A DNA stretch of 64,000 nt, taken from positions 248,001 through 312,000 of the forward strand of contig NZ_LBHJ01000003.1 of assembly GCF_001006305.1 (NCBI RefSeq), read 5' to 3'. Under the pieces are notes generated by a model. It worked only from the letters and a program-made list of their open reading frames with translations. It was not told the origin of the DNA and ran no database searches. Below, piece after piece: positions 1 to 8,765 of the stretch. This DNA is from Silvibacterium bohemicum. Lineage in GTDB: Bacteria > Acidobacteriota > Terriglobia > Terriglobales > Acidobacteriaceae. Position numbers and translations under genes: made by a program. Within the stretch, counting starts at the first letter, position 1, and every line of letters begins with the position of its first letter.

Positions 1-1
1 C

Positions 2-277
2 AGTGAAGCCCAGAATTTTTGGGTGTACGGGGATCGTATAAAGGTTCAACATGCAGTCGGGTCATCCAGCAGACACAACTTCTTATTCGCCTGGGATGAG
101 TTGTTTTACTTCTCGGACACACACTCCTGGCAGCGGAATAGGCTTGAAGTAGGCATTCACAAGTACATTTCCGATTCTCTAGCTCTCGAATCCTACTATT
201 TACACCAAACAGACGGTCATAGCCGACCCGGGGAGATCGATACGGTTGGTCTTAGTCTGGTGCTGCGTGTCCGCTAA
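2..277 (+). CDS. DUF2490 family protein, C-terminal part (cut by window start)
   Basis: The reading frame is open from the first bases of the window, so this is the last about 91 residues of a longer gene. The segment has the alternating aromatic/charged pattern of outer-membrane beta strands and resembles the end of DUF2490 proteins (YGDR, FAWDELFYFSD, SWQRNR, YYLHQTDGHSRPG). It ends in an arginine/valine-rich strand, as outer-membrane proteins often do. Function is unknown for the family. Its transcription unit ends before the promoter-like site at 324. Confidence 0.6.
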   Translation, partial: SEAQNFWVYGDRIKVQHAVGSSSRHNFLFAWDELFYFSDTHSWQRNRLEVGIHKYISDSLALESYYLHQTDGHSRPGEIDTVGLSLVLRVR

Positions 278-323
278 GGCGTGAGGACAGTGAGTCGGCG
301 CAAGGTCCGTCTTCTTGTAAAGA

Positions 324-366
324 TGAGCTGGGTTGTACAGAAATTAATTCGCCACAAGACGAACAT
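324..366 (+). promoter_or_regulatory. Crp-type class II promoter, site A (amidohydrolase)
   Basis: Dyad TGAGC-TGGGTT-GTACA at 324-339, then a 21-bp gap and hexamer GAACAT at 361-366. Predicted transcript start is about 373, giving a leader of about 160 nt before the amidohydrolase at 535. The spacer lacks the AAAA seen in most other sites, so this is one of the weaker members. The 257-bp gap 278-534 holds nothing else recognisable. Confidence 0.45.
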
Positions 367-534
367 CGAAGCGTGTGTGGGCCATTGCCTTCGATAAAGT
401 CGCGGCTACGGAAAAGAACCAAGACGAAGCTTGATCTTAGGGCAGGAGTGAAGAAGTTTCTCCCGACCGTAAAGCAACAATGATGTCGTTATCGTATTAA
501 GTCGTTCTGCGCAGGTCAAACCTTGGGAGAAGCA

Positions 535-1473
535 ATGTCTAATACACGAATTGACGTACACACCCACCTTATCCCGCCATTCTGGGCAGAAGAGCTTAAA
601 ACGCATGGTGGAGACCCGTCCGGATGGGGTGCTCCGGAATGGAGTCCTGAGCAACTCCTTCGTTTTATGGATGAGGAAGGGATTGCTGTTTCTGTGCTTT
701 CGCTCACGGCACCCGGCGTGGAGGGATGGAAGGGAGACGATCGTATCAAGATGACTCGTCGCGTAAATGACTATGGAGCAAACCTGATAGTTCAAAATGC
801 CAAACGGTTCGGCTACTTGGCAACGCTTCCATTACCAAACATCCAAGCTTCCCTATCCGAAATAAAGCGAGCTTACGACGAGCTTGACGTCGACGGCGTG
901 ACCCTGCACAGCAACTATGATGACATCTACCTTTCAGATCCGCGCTTGGATCCGATTTGGGAAGAGCTGGAGGGGCGCTCCGCTACAATTTTTCTACATC
1001 CCACACGACCACCTATGCCTGTACTCCCAGGCGCACCCAGCCCCCTTGCCGACTATCCAGCCGACACGACACGTTGCGCCGTTGATCTGGTTCTGAAGGG
1101 CCACCGCAAGCGGTTCGCTTCAACGAAGGTCATCTTGTCACACGGTGGCGGATACCTTCCGTTCGCCGCAACCCGCTTTGCCGAATTGGGAGCCTCTTTA
1201 TCCAAGGACCGGAACGCAGAAGACTTTATGACCGACATCCGCAGCTTTTACTACGACACGGCCCTTGTCTCACCGAGCGGACTTCCGAGCCTTCTCGGCA
1301 CGATCCCCTGCGAGCACATAGTCTTTGGCACTGATTACCCATACGCATCTGAGAAGGTTTCTAAGATCTTCACTGCGAACCTAGACCAATCAGCAGAAGT
1401 CGATGCTGATTCTCTTGAAGCAATCAACAGGAATGCAGCTAGCTTGATACAAAGACTCCGGTTGAGCGCTTGA
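535..1473 (+). CDS. amidohydrolase family 2 (ACMSD-like decarboxylase/hydrolase)
   Basis: A 312-residue metal-dependent TIM-barrel enzyme. It shows the N-terminal metal pair DVHTH (His9, His11), the strand-end histidines in IFLHPT and LSHGGG, and the C-terminal catalytic aspartate in FGTDYPYA. This set is typical of amidohydrolase-2 / ACMSD-like proteins, which decarboxylate or hydrolyse aromatic-derived acids; the actual substrate cannot be told. The ATG at 535 is preferred over an upstream in-frame GTG because GGGAGAAG lies just before it. There is no signal peptide, so it is cytoplasmic. It stands alone, with the alpha/beta hydrolase 97 bp downstream on the same strand, possibly one transcript. 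Confidence 0.85.
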   Translation: MSNTRIDVHTHLIPPFWAEELKTHGGDPSGWGAPEWSPEQLLRFMDEEGIAVSVLSLTAPGVEGWKGDDRIKMTRRVNDYGANLIVQNAKRFGYLATLPLPNIQASLSEIKRAYDELDVDGVTLHSNYDDIYLSDPRLDPIWEELEGRSATIFLHPTRPPMPVLPGAPSPLADYPADTTRCAVDLVLKGHRKRFASTKVILSHGGGYLPFAATRFAELGASLSKDRNAEDFMTDIRSFYYDTALVSPSGLPSLLGTIPCEHIVFGTDYPYASEKVSKIFTANLDQSAEVDADSLEAINRNAASLIQRLRLSA

Positions 1474-1569
1474 GCGGAATAAGGTACGACGCAGTACCCG
1501 GATATCAGTTGTGGAGGTTCCGATGGTCGCAAAGGCGAAATAACCGGTACGCACGAGCAAGGAGGTTTA

Positions 1570-2810
1570 GTGTTGGCGTCAAATTCAACAGAGAACGGAG
1601 CTGCGTATATGGATCTCAGTGAAGACGCAATCCTAAGTCGTTTTCCAGTTGGGTACTATTCATTCCACCCAAATGTCTCGCTGAATTTCCAGATGAATCG
1701 ATTCTGGAACTGGGTGGGCGACAAGCAGATGCTGGAGGAGCTGAAGGCGGCCGGTACCCGCATCAAAAATTACGATGATTGGGCGCGAGAGATGTCCGAG
1801 CTCAGCGATAGCAGCCTGGCGGCTGGCCGTCGCCTACCTGCCGCTTATTACGCCAAAATGGCTATATTCTTCCTTGATCCCGCCGATGCACGGGTCGAGC
1901 CTGCCTTCCAAAGATTCATGGACATCGTTCTAAAGGAGAACGGCGTCACGCCGGAAAACCATCACCTTGTCCCCTATCAGGGAAAGCAGCTGTCAGCTTA
2001 CCGGTTCACGCCGCCTGTGGTGCGAGGGAAGATCGTCGTCTTTGGCGGCTACGACAGCTACATCGTTGAATGGCTGCCTGCGGCGCTGGCCTTGCGCAAT
2101 TTAGGCCTCGACACGATCATCTTCGACGGCCCCGGCCAGGGCACGGCGCTGGACGCGGGCATTCCTATGACACCGGACTGGCATTTACCGGTCGCCGCGA
2201 TCGCGGATCACTTCGACCTTTCGGATTTCACCCTGATCGGTTTCTCCCTCGGCGGCGGTCTGGTCATCCGCGCCGCGGCTCGCGAACCAAGGGTCAGCCG
2301 CGTGATCGCGATGGACATCTGCACTAGCCTCTTCGTTGCGGCGACGAAGGGTTCACCGCTTCCGGGCTCTCCGTCATCGCGGCGAACTCCGATCAAATGC
2401 CGGCGCCGCTGGTCAACGCGGCCGTTGCCTCGGTCAGGAAGACGGACCTGCTGACGGACTGGGTCATTGCTCAAGGCGAGCGTGTCATGGGTAGCGCCAC
2501 GCCGGCCGACGTGTTTGCGGCCTGGCGCGAATATCGCACGGATGACATCTCCTCTCTGGTCACCCAGGACGTTCTTCTGATGGCTGGGAGCAAAGACCAC
2601 TACATGCCGCTAAGCATACTGCCGGACCAGTTGATGGCGCTGACCGCGGCGCATTCTGTCAGCGCCAGGGTTTTCACTGAAGCCGAGTCAGCCCAGAATC
2701 ATTGCCAGATCGGCAATATGGGCCTAGCCCTGAAGGTGATCCTCGACTGGCTGGACGAGACTGGAGGGCGTGTGGCCAACCGCGCGGCACCGACCAAAGA
2801 TGTCGCATGA
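1570..2810 (+). pseudogene. alpha/beta hydrolase, broken by a -1 frameshift
   Basis: The first part (from GTG 1570, AAGGAGG at 1559-1565) carries an N-terminal helical region and an alpha/beta-hydrolase core with FGGYDSY, FDGPGQG and the nucleophile elbow GFSLGG. Near 2350 the frame is lost: reading continues sensibly (FTASGLSVIAANSDQ, then the acid/His region with AGSKDHYMP and NHCQIGN) only in the next frame, through to 2810. One T appears to be missing in aagggttcacc. Joined, the protein would be about 413 residues, the usual size for FrsA-like or dihydroxypseudooxynicotine-hydrolase-like members. Unless the base is a sequence error, the gene is inactive: the truncated product keeps the serine but loses the catalytic histidine. 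Confidence 0.8.
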
Positions 2811-2872
2811 CCACTGACTTGGACTGAAGTACGCGCGTCACGACGCGTTTTCGAGAGATCGCAATGAGTCGC

Positions 2873-2896
2873 CGTGGAGGGCGGAAATCCTCCACG
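2873..2896 (+). terminator. hairpin after the hydrolase gene
   Basis: Perfect 8-bp inverted repeat CGTGGAGG with an 8-nt loop and CCTCCACG. There is no T-run after it, so it may be a Rho-dependent stop or an RNA-stability hairpin rather than an intrinsic terminator. The rest of 2811-3098 shows no convincing gene. Confidence 0.4.
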
Positions 2897-3098
2897 CCGC
2901 CCTTGAAGAAGCTGCCAATGCGTTCACGACCCAGACCGAAGTTCTGTTTCAGGAACACTTCGTCTGTCTGGTCTCTGAAGAAGCGTTGGGCAACCGCGCA
3001 AGATACGAATGTTTGCTTCGCACACTTCCAAATGAACGATGCTCTTGTCGTCTCGCGGTTGCAGCTAAGGCCTGGCGGTCACAGCATAGAATCATCAC

Positions 3099-3593
3099 AT
3101 GTCAATTTCCGAAGCTTCAGGACAGAGTGTCAACCAACTTCTGGAGCTCGGCCTTGCGTTTGTCCTCTCCGCCTTGATCGGCTTGGAGCGCGAGATTCGC
3201 CACAAAAGCGCAGGGCTCCGCACCTATACGATCGTAGGTACAACAGCTGCTCTTTTCCTGCTGATCTCGAAATACGGGTTTTCCGACATTCTGATCAATG
3301 ACCGAATTGTGCTCGATCCGTCCCGCGTGGCGGCGCAGGTCGTGACGGGGATCGGTTTCATTGGAGCAGGACTGATCTTTGTAAGGGGAGACCGCGTGGC
3401 CGGCCTCACGACTGCGGCGACTGTCTGGCTTGTCACCGGAATCGGAATGGCCTGTGGTGCTGGACTTCCTCTCCTGGCGGTCGCGGTCACGGTGGCTTAT
3501 TTCATCGTGGCTTTGCTCTTTCCCCTGATTTCCCGTCGTCTTCCCGGCAGCAATGCCCCGGCTGAGCTGAGTCAGAACACACAACACGATTAA
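3099..3593 (+). CDS. MgtC/SapB family membrane protein
   Basis: A 164-residue inner-membrane protein with four hydrophobic segments. It has the family hallmark IGLERE (residues about 28-33) followed by KSAGLRTY, then GIGFIGAG and GLTTAATVW. This matches the MgtC/SapB core; in pathogens MgtC is a virulence and magnesium-starvation factor that influences the F-type ATP synthase, while soil homologues are mostly uncharacterised. It lacks the long C-terminal cytoplasmic ACT-like domain of true MgtC. ATG 3099 sits at the family's usual start. No site of the promoter family described below is seen in front of it. Confidence 0.85.
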   Translation: MSISEASGQSVNQLLELGLAFVLSALIGLEREIRHKSAGLRTYTIVGTTAALFLLISKYGFSDILINDRIVLDPSRVAAQVVTGIGFIGAGLIFVRGDRVAGLTTAATVWLVTGIGMACGAGLPLLAVAVTVAYFIVALLFPLISRRLPGSNAPAELSQNTQHD

Positions 3594-3729
3594 CCGACTG
3601 ACAGCCGCTGAGCCCCAGGTCTCCATTTGCCTGACAGGGAGCCCTATGTTTGCGACCGCCCTGCCCCGAATTCAGGTTTCTCTCTCTATCGAAACGGCGC
3701 AGAACTTGCGCGCAGCATGGCCCGTGGCA

Positions 3730-3772
3730 TGAGCAAAATCGAACAGATAGGAGGTCTCACTGGTGCGAAGCT
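3730..3772 (+). promoter_or_regulatory. Crp-type class II promoter, site B (GT4/GH130 operon)
   Basis: Dyad TGAGC-AAAATC-GAACA at 3730-3745, gap of 21, hexamer GAAGCT at 3767-3772, predicted start about 3779. It is read in the + direction, toward the glycosyltransferase operon. The gap 3594-4132 otherwise holds only a doubtful TTG-started open frame at 3789-4076. Confidence 0.65.
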
Positions 3773-4132
3773 CTAACGCAGAGGGTATTTGAGTTCGCCA
3801 GCCATCCAGCCGATCTGGCAATGCCTTCTGATAGCCGGCTTCTTCGATCGGATAGAGCGTTATCGATGCCGTTGGAGTGGACTGCGAGAAGAGATCGCAC
3901 TCTGTTATTACGTCGTCTCGGACCTCACGCAAGCGGAAGAGCGAAGGCAGAGTTCAGATGCTTCTATGTATATCGCTAAACCCTATCGGGAAGATTCCGG
4001 CACCATCGACCTGATATTCCCCTTGTTCGGAAGCTCACATAGATGCTTGGTATCGCGAGTGCAGCAATCACAGTAGCGGGAAGGGTGGGAGCCATGCCTC
4101 ATGCGGGGATACTTCATAACGGAGAGACGGCA

Positions 4133-6445
4133 GTGTCCTGTTTAGCAGAGACTCATCCGCTGCCTCTGCCGACGCGCATCGCTGTTATCGGCAATTATCT
4201 GCCGCGACAGTGTGGCATCGCCACATTCACGACAGACCTATGCGCCGCAATTGCCATGGAATATGGCAACAATCGCCTTTTCGCGATACCTGTCAACGAT
4301 CCGGAATCACGCTATCAGTATCCCGAACGAGTACGGATAGAGCTTGAACAGGACGATTACGCCTCTTATGTGCGTGTTGCTGAGTTTCTCAATTTCAACA
4401 GTAACGACTTGGTGTGTCTGCAGCACGAATACGGGATCTTCGGCGGTGTCGCAGGCAGCTACATCCTGGCGTTGCTTCGGAAATTGAAAATGCCGCTGGT
4501 GACGACACTTCACACGGTTCTGCGCGAGCCGGACTCGAGTCAGCGTGCGGTGCTCGAAGAGATCGCCCATCTGTCTGATCGTTTGATTGTGATGAGCGAA
4601 CACGCTGTGCATCTTCTGCGCGACGTGTACGACGTGCCAGGTGGAAAGATCGACCTCATTCCTCATGGCGTGCCGGACCTGACATTCATGGACCCTAATT
4701 ACTTTAAGGATCAGTTCGGCACTGAGGGAAAGTTTGTTCTGCTTACCTTCGGCCTGCTGTCTCCGAATAAGGGAATCGAAAACGTCATCCGCGCGCTGCC
4801 AGCCATCCTCAAGAAACACGAAAACCTGGTGTACATCGTTTCCGGAGCGACGCACCCGCACATCAGACGGCGGGAAGGCGAGCGGTACAGGGAAGAGTTG
4901 CAGGCTCTGGCGGTGGAATTAGGCGTAGCCTCGCATGTCATCTTCAACAACCGTTTCGTGAGCGCCGAGGAGTTGGTCGAACACGTCGGCGCAGCGGACC
5001 TCTACATCACGCCCTATCGCCAGGAGGCGCAGGTCGTTTCCGGAACGCTCGCGATCGCTCTCGGTGCGGGAAAGGCTATTATTTCGACGCCTTATTGGCA
5101 CGCCAAAGAGCTTCTTGCCGACGGCAGAGGCGTCCTCGTTCCATTTGACGATCCCGGCTCCATTGCCGAGGCAGCGATACGATTGCTGGACAACGATGCC
5201 GAGCGCCATGCGATGCGAAAACGTGCTTATCTGCATTCGCGCGGCACAACCTGGCAGAAGACAGCACAGGCCTATATGGCGAGCTTCCAGCGCGCACGAA
5301 GAGAAAGAAGTTTGCGTCCGCGGGCCGCTCCGCAAGATATCTTCTCATCAACAACGCCTACGGATAGCTTGCCACAGTTCGATACAACACACTTGTCGAA
5401 CATGACAGACGACACGGGCATATTGCAGCATGCCATATTCACGGTGCCCAACAGCTTCGAAGGCTACACAACCGACGACAACGCCCGTGCGCTCATTGTT
5501 ACAACTCTGCTGAACGAATCTATCCTGGCCTGCCGCTCGGAATATACAGCGCTATCCCGCCGCTATCTGGCTTTTCTGTGGCTTGCCTTTCACGGAGAGA
5601 CGGGCAGATTCAGAAACTTCCTGAGCTACGACCGCAAGTGGCTGGAAAAGGTCGGCTCCGAAGACAGCCACGGCCGCGCCCTCTGGGCATTGGGGACGGT
5701 GTTTTGCCATTCGCAAGACGCCGGCCTGAGAGGCGCGGCGGGCAGGCTCTTCGAAGCCGCCGTCCCCGTGGCGCTCACGTTTACAAGTCCTCGCGCATGG
5801 GCCTTCTCCGTATTGGGTATGCAGGCCTATCTGGACTGCTTCCCCGGAGACCGGTTGATCCAGGGGACTCGAAATACGCTCGCCAATCTTTTGTTGGATG
5901 TCTATGAGCGCACTCATTCACCAACATGGGATTGGTTTGAGAAGAGCCTCTCCTACTCCAACGCGAGGCTGCCCCAGGCGCTCCTGGTCGCAGGATCGGA
6001 AAGCGACAACAAGCGGATGGTCGAAGCAGGATGCGATTCTCTCAGGTGGCTTGTCGCTGAGCAGCGCCGAGGTGACGTCTTCATGCCGATTGGCTCCCGC
6101 GGATTCTTTACGCAAGGCGGCGAGAAGGCGAGCTTCGATCAACAGCCGGTCGAGGCGTGCGGAACCATCTCTGCCTGCCTCCAGGCCTATCGGATCACTA
6201 ACGAGGATCAGTGGCTTGAGGAGGCATGGCGTGCCTTCCGCTGGTTTCTCGGCAAGAACGATCTCGAGGTTCCGCTTTACGACCCCACCACCGGCGGCTG
6301 TCGAGACGGTCTTCACCCAGACCGCGTTAACGAAAATCAGGGAGCAGAATCAACGCTTTCGTTCCTGATGGCGCTTCTCGAAATGCAAGGTATGGAAATG
6401 CCAACCGCAAAAGAACAGCATCAGGAAATGAGCGTCTCCCTTTGA
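4133..6445 (+). CDS. GT4-family glycosyltransferase fused to a C-terminal alpha/alpha-barrel domain
   Basis: Two-part protein of about 770 residues. The first half is a GT-B glycosyltransferase of family 4: RIAVIGNYLPRQCGIATF at the donor-domain start, FGLLSPNKGIENVI, and the nucleotide-sugar loop SGTLAIALGAGKAIIS. The second half (after the NMTDDTGILQHA segment) is a helical domain with FEGYTTDDNARALI, DSHGRALWALG and FDQQPVEACG, resembling six-hairpin glycosidase folds. The start is uncertain: GTG 4133 follows GGAGAG at a good distance; ATG 4094 and ATG 4043 are also open. It overlaps or abuts the GH130 gene, suggesting joint synthesis or turnover of a mannose-type glycan. Acceptor and linkage are unknown. 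Confidence 0.8.
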   Translation: MSCLAETHPLPLPTRIAVIGNYLPRQCGIATFTTDLCAAIAMEYGNNRLFAIPVNDPESRYQYPERVRIELEQDDYASYVRVAEFLNFNSNDLVCLQHEYGIFGGVAGSYILALLRKLKMPLVTTLHTVLREPDSSQRAVLEEIAHLSDRLIVMSEHAVHLLRDVYDVPGGKIDLIPHGVPDLTFMDPNYFKDQFGTEGKFVLLTFGLLSPNKGIENVIRALPAILKKHENLVYIVSGATHPHIRRREGERYREELQALAVELGVASHVIFNNRFVSAEELVEHVGAADLYITPYRQEAQVVSGTLAIALGAGKAIISTPYWHAKELLADGRGVLVPFDDPGSIAEAAIRLLDNDAERHAMRKRAYLHSRGTTWQKTAQAYMASFQRARRERSLRPRAAPQDIFSSTTPTDSLPQFDTTHLSNMTDDTGILQHAIFTVPNSFEGYTTDDNARALIVTTLLNESILACRSEYTALSRRYLAFLWLAFHGETGRFRNFLSYDRKWLEKVGSEDSHGRALWALGTVFCHSQDAGLRGAAGRLFEAAVPVALTFTSPRAWAFSVLGMQAYLDCFPGDRLIQGTRNTLANLLLDVYERTHSPTWDWFEKSLSYSNARLPQALLVAGSESDNKRMVEAGCDSLRWLVAEQRRGDVFMPIGSRGFFTQGGEKASFDQQPVEACGTISACLQAYRITNEDQWLEEAWRAFRWFLGKNDLEVPLYDPTTGGCRDGLHPDRVNENQGAESTLSFLMALLEMQGMEMPTAKEQHQEMSVSL

Positions 6446-6453
6446 ATCCAATT

Positions 6454-7467
6454 ATGTCGCCTTCACCACCAGACCAGGCCAAGAGTCTCCAGCAGGAGTC
6501 CGCAGCGCGCGTAGACACTCCCTTGTTTACCCGTTATTCCGGCAATCCGATCCTCAGCCGGAAAGAGTGGCCTTATCCGATTAACACTGTCTTTAACGCC
6601 GGCGCGACGCGGTTGGCCGATGGAGACACCTTGCTGCTCTGCCGAGTCGAAGAGCGAACGGGTTTGTCCCACTTGTGTGCTGCGCGTTCCGCGAACGGAA
6701 TCGATGGATGGCGTATTGATCCCCGGCCGACGTTGATGGCGAATCCCAGCGAGTATCCCGAGGAGATCTGGGGCATCGAGGATCCACGCATCACGTATGT
6801 CCCGGAGCTCGAGCAATATGCGATTGCTTACACCTCCTTTGCGCGAGGCGGCCCCGGAGTCTCGCTGGCAATGACTAAAGACTTCAAGAGCTTTGAGCGG
6901 TATGGCGTGATCATGACGCCTGAGGACAAGGATGCTGCTTTGCTACCTCGGAGGCTTGGAGGTCGCTGGGCTCTGATTCATCGGCCTGTGACGACGCTCG
7001 GCGCTCACATGTGGATCTCGTACTCACCGGACCTGCGGCACTGGGGCAGTCATAAAGTGATGCTTGCGGCGCGGCGCGGAGGATGGTGGGACGCGAACAA
7101 GATTGGGCTTTGCTCTCCGCCCATTGAAACCGCCAAGGGTTGGCTGGTGCTCTATCACGGCGTCCGGAATACAGCGTCCGGCAGTATCTATCGGTTGGGT
7201 CTCGCTCTTTTCGACATCGACGAGCCGGACATCTGCCTGCAGCGGGGAGATTCTTGGATGTTCGGTCCCGAAGCTCCGTACGAGCGGGAAGGAGACGTAA
7301 ATAATGTCGTCTTTCCCTGCGGACAGACCATCGGCGCCGATGGAGATACGATTCATCTCTATTACGGGGCGGCCGACGAATGTGTGGCGATGGCGACCGG
7401 AAGCATCCGCGCTCTTCTCTCTTGGCTGGATGCAAATTCCGGCGCCGGTTGCGAGAGCGGATTGTAA
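6454..7467 (+). CDS. GH130 glycoside phosphorylase/hydrolase (first copy)
   Basis: A 337-residue five-bladed propeller enzyme of the GH130 type, whose characterised members phosphorolyse or hydrolyse beta-mannosides. Seen: NPILSRKEWPYP, FNAGATRL, CRVEERTG, the catalytic-acid region GIEDPRITY, AYTSF, RPVT, the hydrophobic KIGLCSPPIET and GWLVLYHGV, and the closing NVVFPCG and HLYYGAAD. An in-frame TTG at 6442 overlaps the stop of the preceding gene (TTGA); ATG 6454 is the conservative choice, with translation coupled to the glycosyltransferase. It is co-transcribed with a GT4 fusion, so it may trim or recycle the glycan made by it. Whether it is a phosphorylase or a hydrolase cannot be read from the sequence. 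Confidence 0.85.
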   Translation: MSPSPPDQAKSLQQESAARVDTPLFTRYSGNPILSRKEWPYPINTVFNAGATRLADGDTLLLCRVEERTGLSHLCAARSANGIDGWRIDPRPTLMANPSEYPEEIWGIEDPRITYVPELEQYAIAYTSFARGGPGVSLAMTKDFKSFERYGVIMTPEDKDAALLPRRLGGRWALIHRPVTTLGAHMWISYSPDLRHWGSHKVMLAARRGGWWDANKIGLCSPPIETAKGWLVLYHGVRNTASGSIYRLGLALFDIDEPDICLQRGDSWMFGPEAPYEREGDVNNVVFPCGQTIGADGDTIHLYYGAADECVAMATGSIRALLSWLDANSGAGCESGL

Positions 7468-7503
7468 CGATATCCTGTCGTCCGCATCGTGAGGAGCTCT
7501 TCT

Positions 7504-7716
7504 ATGGATCTAGCAGAAGTAAACTGGCCCAGCAGCCTTCCACGATTGTTGTGGAAGCGTCCAGACTGTCCCTTGTGCAGCTCGATCGAATTCCGTGAGG
7601 CCGAGCAGCATCCTCTCGATGGCGTGCTGGTCTTGTTTGCACTAAGTCCGGTTCGCTGCGTCAATTGCTGGCGGCGCTATTACCGCTTCGGGAAGAGAAG
7701 CCCGGACAAGACATGA
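7504..7716 (+). CDS. small protein with two CxxC knuckles (zinc-ribbon-like)
   Basis: A 70-residue protein with CPLC (about residues 27-30) and CVNC (about 55-58), spaced as in a rubredoxin/zinc-ribbon knuckle pair, followed by the basic end WRRYYRFGKR. A ribosome-binding sequence GTGAGGAG lies before ATG 7504. It sits 36 bp after the GH130 gene and 22 bp before the dehydrogenase, so it is part of the operon. No enzymatic function can be assigned; zinc binding is inferred only from the four cysteines. Confidence 0.65.
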   Translation: MDLAEVNWPSSLPRLLWKRPDCPLCSSIEFREAEQHPLDGVLVLFALSPVRCVNCWRRYYRFGKRSPDKT

Positions 7717-7738
7717 CGGCTGGGATGAGAGAATTACG

Positions 7739-8722
7739 ATGACCAAGGTAGCAGTTCTGGACGACTGGCAGGGTGTGGCGCGGAGCAGCGCGGACTGGTC
7801 GCCGCTGTTGGCGCGTGCCGAAGTAGTCTTCTTTGCGGGGGCCTTCGCGGATGAAGACGAGGCGGCTCGAAAGCTGGCTGACTTTGAGATTGTTCTGTCG
7901 ATGCGCGAGCGCACGCCGCTTCCGGCCTCGCTCATTAACCGCTTGTCTAAGCTGCGCATGCTGGGCATAACGGGCGCGCGTAATGCTTCGCTCGACATAT
8001 CTGCCTGCACCGCGCGAGGCGTGATCGTGTGCAACACGGTTGGGGGAACAGCCAATCAGGCCGCGACTGCGGAGTTGGCGCTTGGCCTGTTGCTGGCGGC
8101 TGCCCGGGCGATCCCAGCCGCCGACGCGAATATTCGCGCAGGACGATTTCAGGAGGGCCTGCCGGTCGGAGTCAGCCTTGCGGGAAAGACCATCGGGATC
8201 ATCGGACTTGGCCGTCTTGGATCGTACATGGCCAACTACTGCCGGGCGCTGAACATGACCGTCTTGGCGTGGAGCGAAAACCTGACTGCGGAGCGTGCGC
8301 AAGCGGCGGGCGCTACGTTGGTTTCAAAAGAAGCACTCTTGTCGCGTTCTGATGCGGTCAGCATCCATCTGGTGCTGTCCCCACGCTCGCGGGGCTTAAT
8401 CGGTGCCTCTGATATCGCCCGGATGAAGATCGGCGCAATCCTGATCAATACCTCTCGTGGCCCGATCGTGGACGAGGCTGCGCTCATCGAGGCGGTGCAA
8501 TCACGTCGCATCATCGCAGCTCTCGATGTCTATGACCGCGAACCACTGCTGGCGAGCCATCCGCTACGCACCGCGCCTAACACGGTGTTGACGCCGCATC
8601 TCGGCTATGGCGTGCAGGAGACCTGGCGAGAGTTTTATCCGCAGAGCGTGGAGAACGCGCTTGCCTTCCTCGATGAGAAGCCAGTAAGAATAGTGAACTC
8701 CGAAGTACTTCGAGGGGGGTGA
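7739..8722 (+). CDS. D-2-hydroxyacid dehydrogenase
   Basis: A 327-residue NAD(P)-dependent dehydrogenase of the D-isomer 2-hydroxyacid family. Seen: N-terminal catalytic-domain half, the Rossmann motif GKTIGIIGLGRLGSYMA, the GATLVSKEALL lid region, HLVLSPRSRGLI with its conserved substrate Arg, INTSRGPIVDEAAL, the ALDVYDREPL helix and TPHLGYG carrying the catalytic His. The family interconverts 2-oxoacids and D-2-hydroxyacids; the substrate here is unknown. It is the last gene of the + operon driven by site B and converges with the DUF2950 gene. Confidence 0.87.
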   Translation: MTKVAVLDDWQGVARSSADWSPLLARAEVVFFAGAFADEDEAARKLADFEIVLSMRERTPLPASLINRLSKLRMLGITGARNASLDISACTARGVIVCNTVGGTANQAATAELALGLLLAAARAIPAADANIRAGRFQEGLPVGVSLAGKTIGIIGLGRLGSYMANYCRALNMTVLAWSENLTAERAQAAGATLVSKEALLSRSDAVSIHLVLSPRSRGLIGASDIARMKIGAILINTSRGPIVDEAALIEAVQSRRIIAALDVYDREPLLASHPLRTAPNTVLTPHLGYGVQETWREFYPQSVENALAFLDEKPVRIVNSEVLRGG

Positions 8723-8765
8723 AGACGATGTATTTACGTGAGAGATGATACTAAAGCAGCTGTCC

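Noticed and set aside
3789-4076. TTG-started frame of 95 codons ahead of the glycosyltransferase
   Set aside because: Start lies only about ten bases from the predicted transcript start, has poor ribosome-binding signal, unusual composition and no recognisable family.
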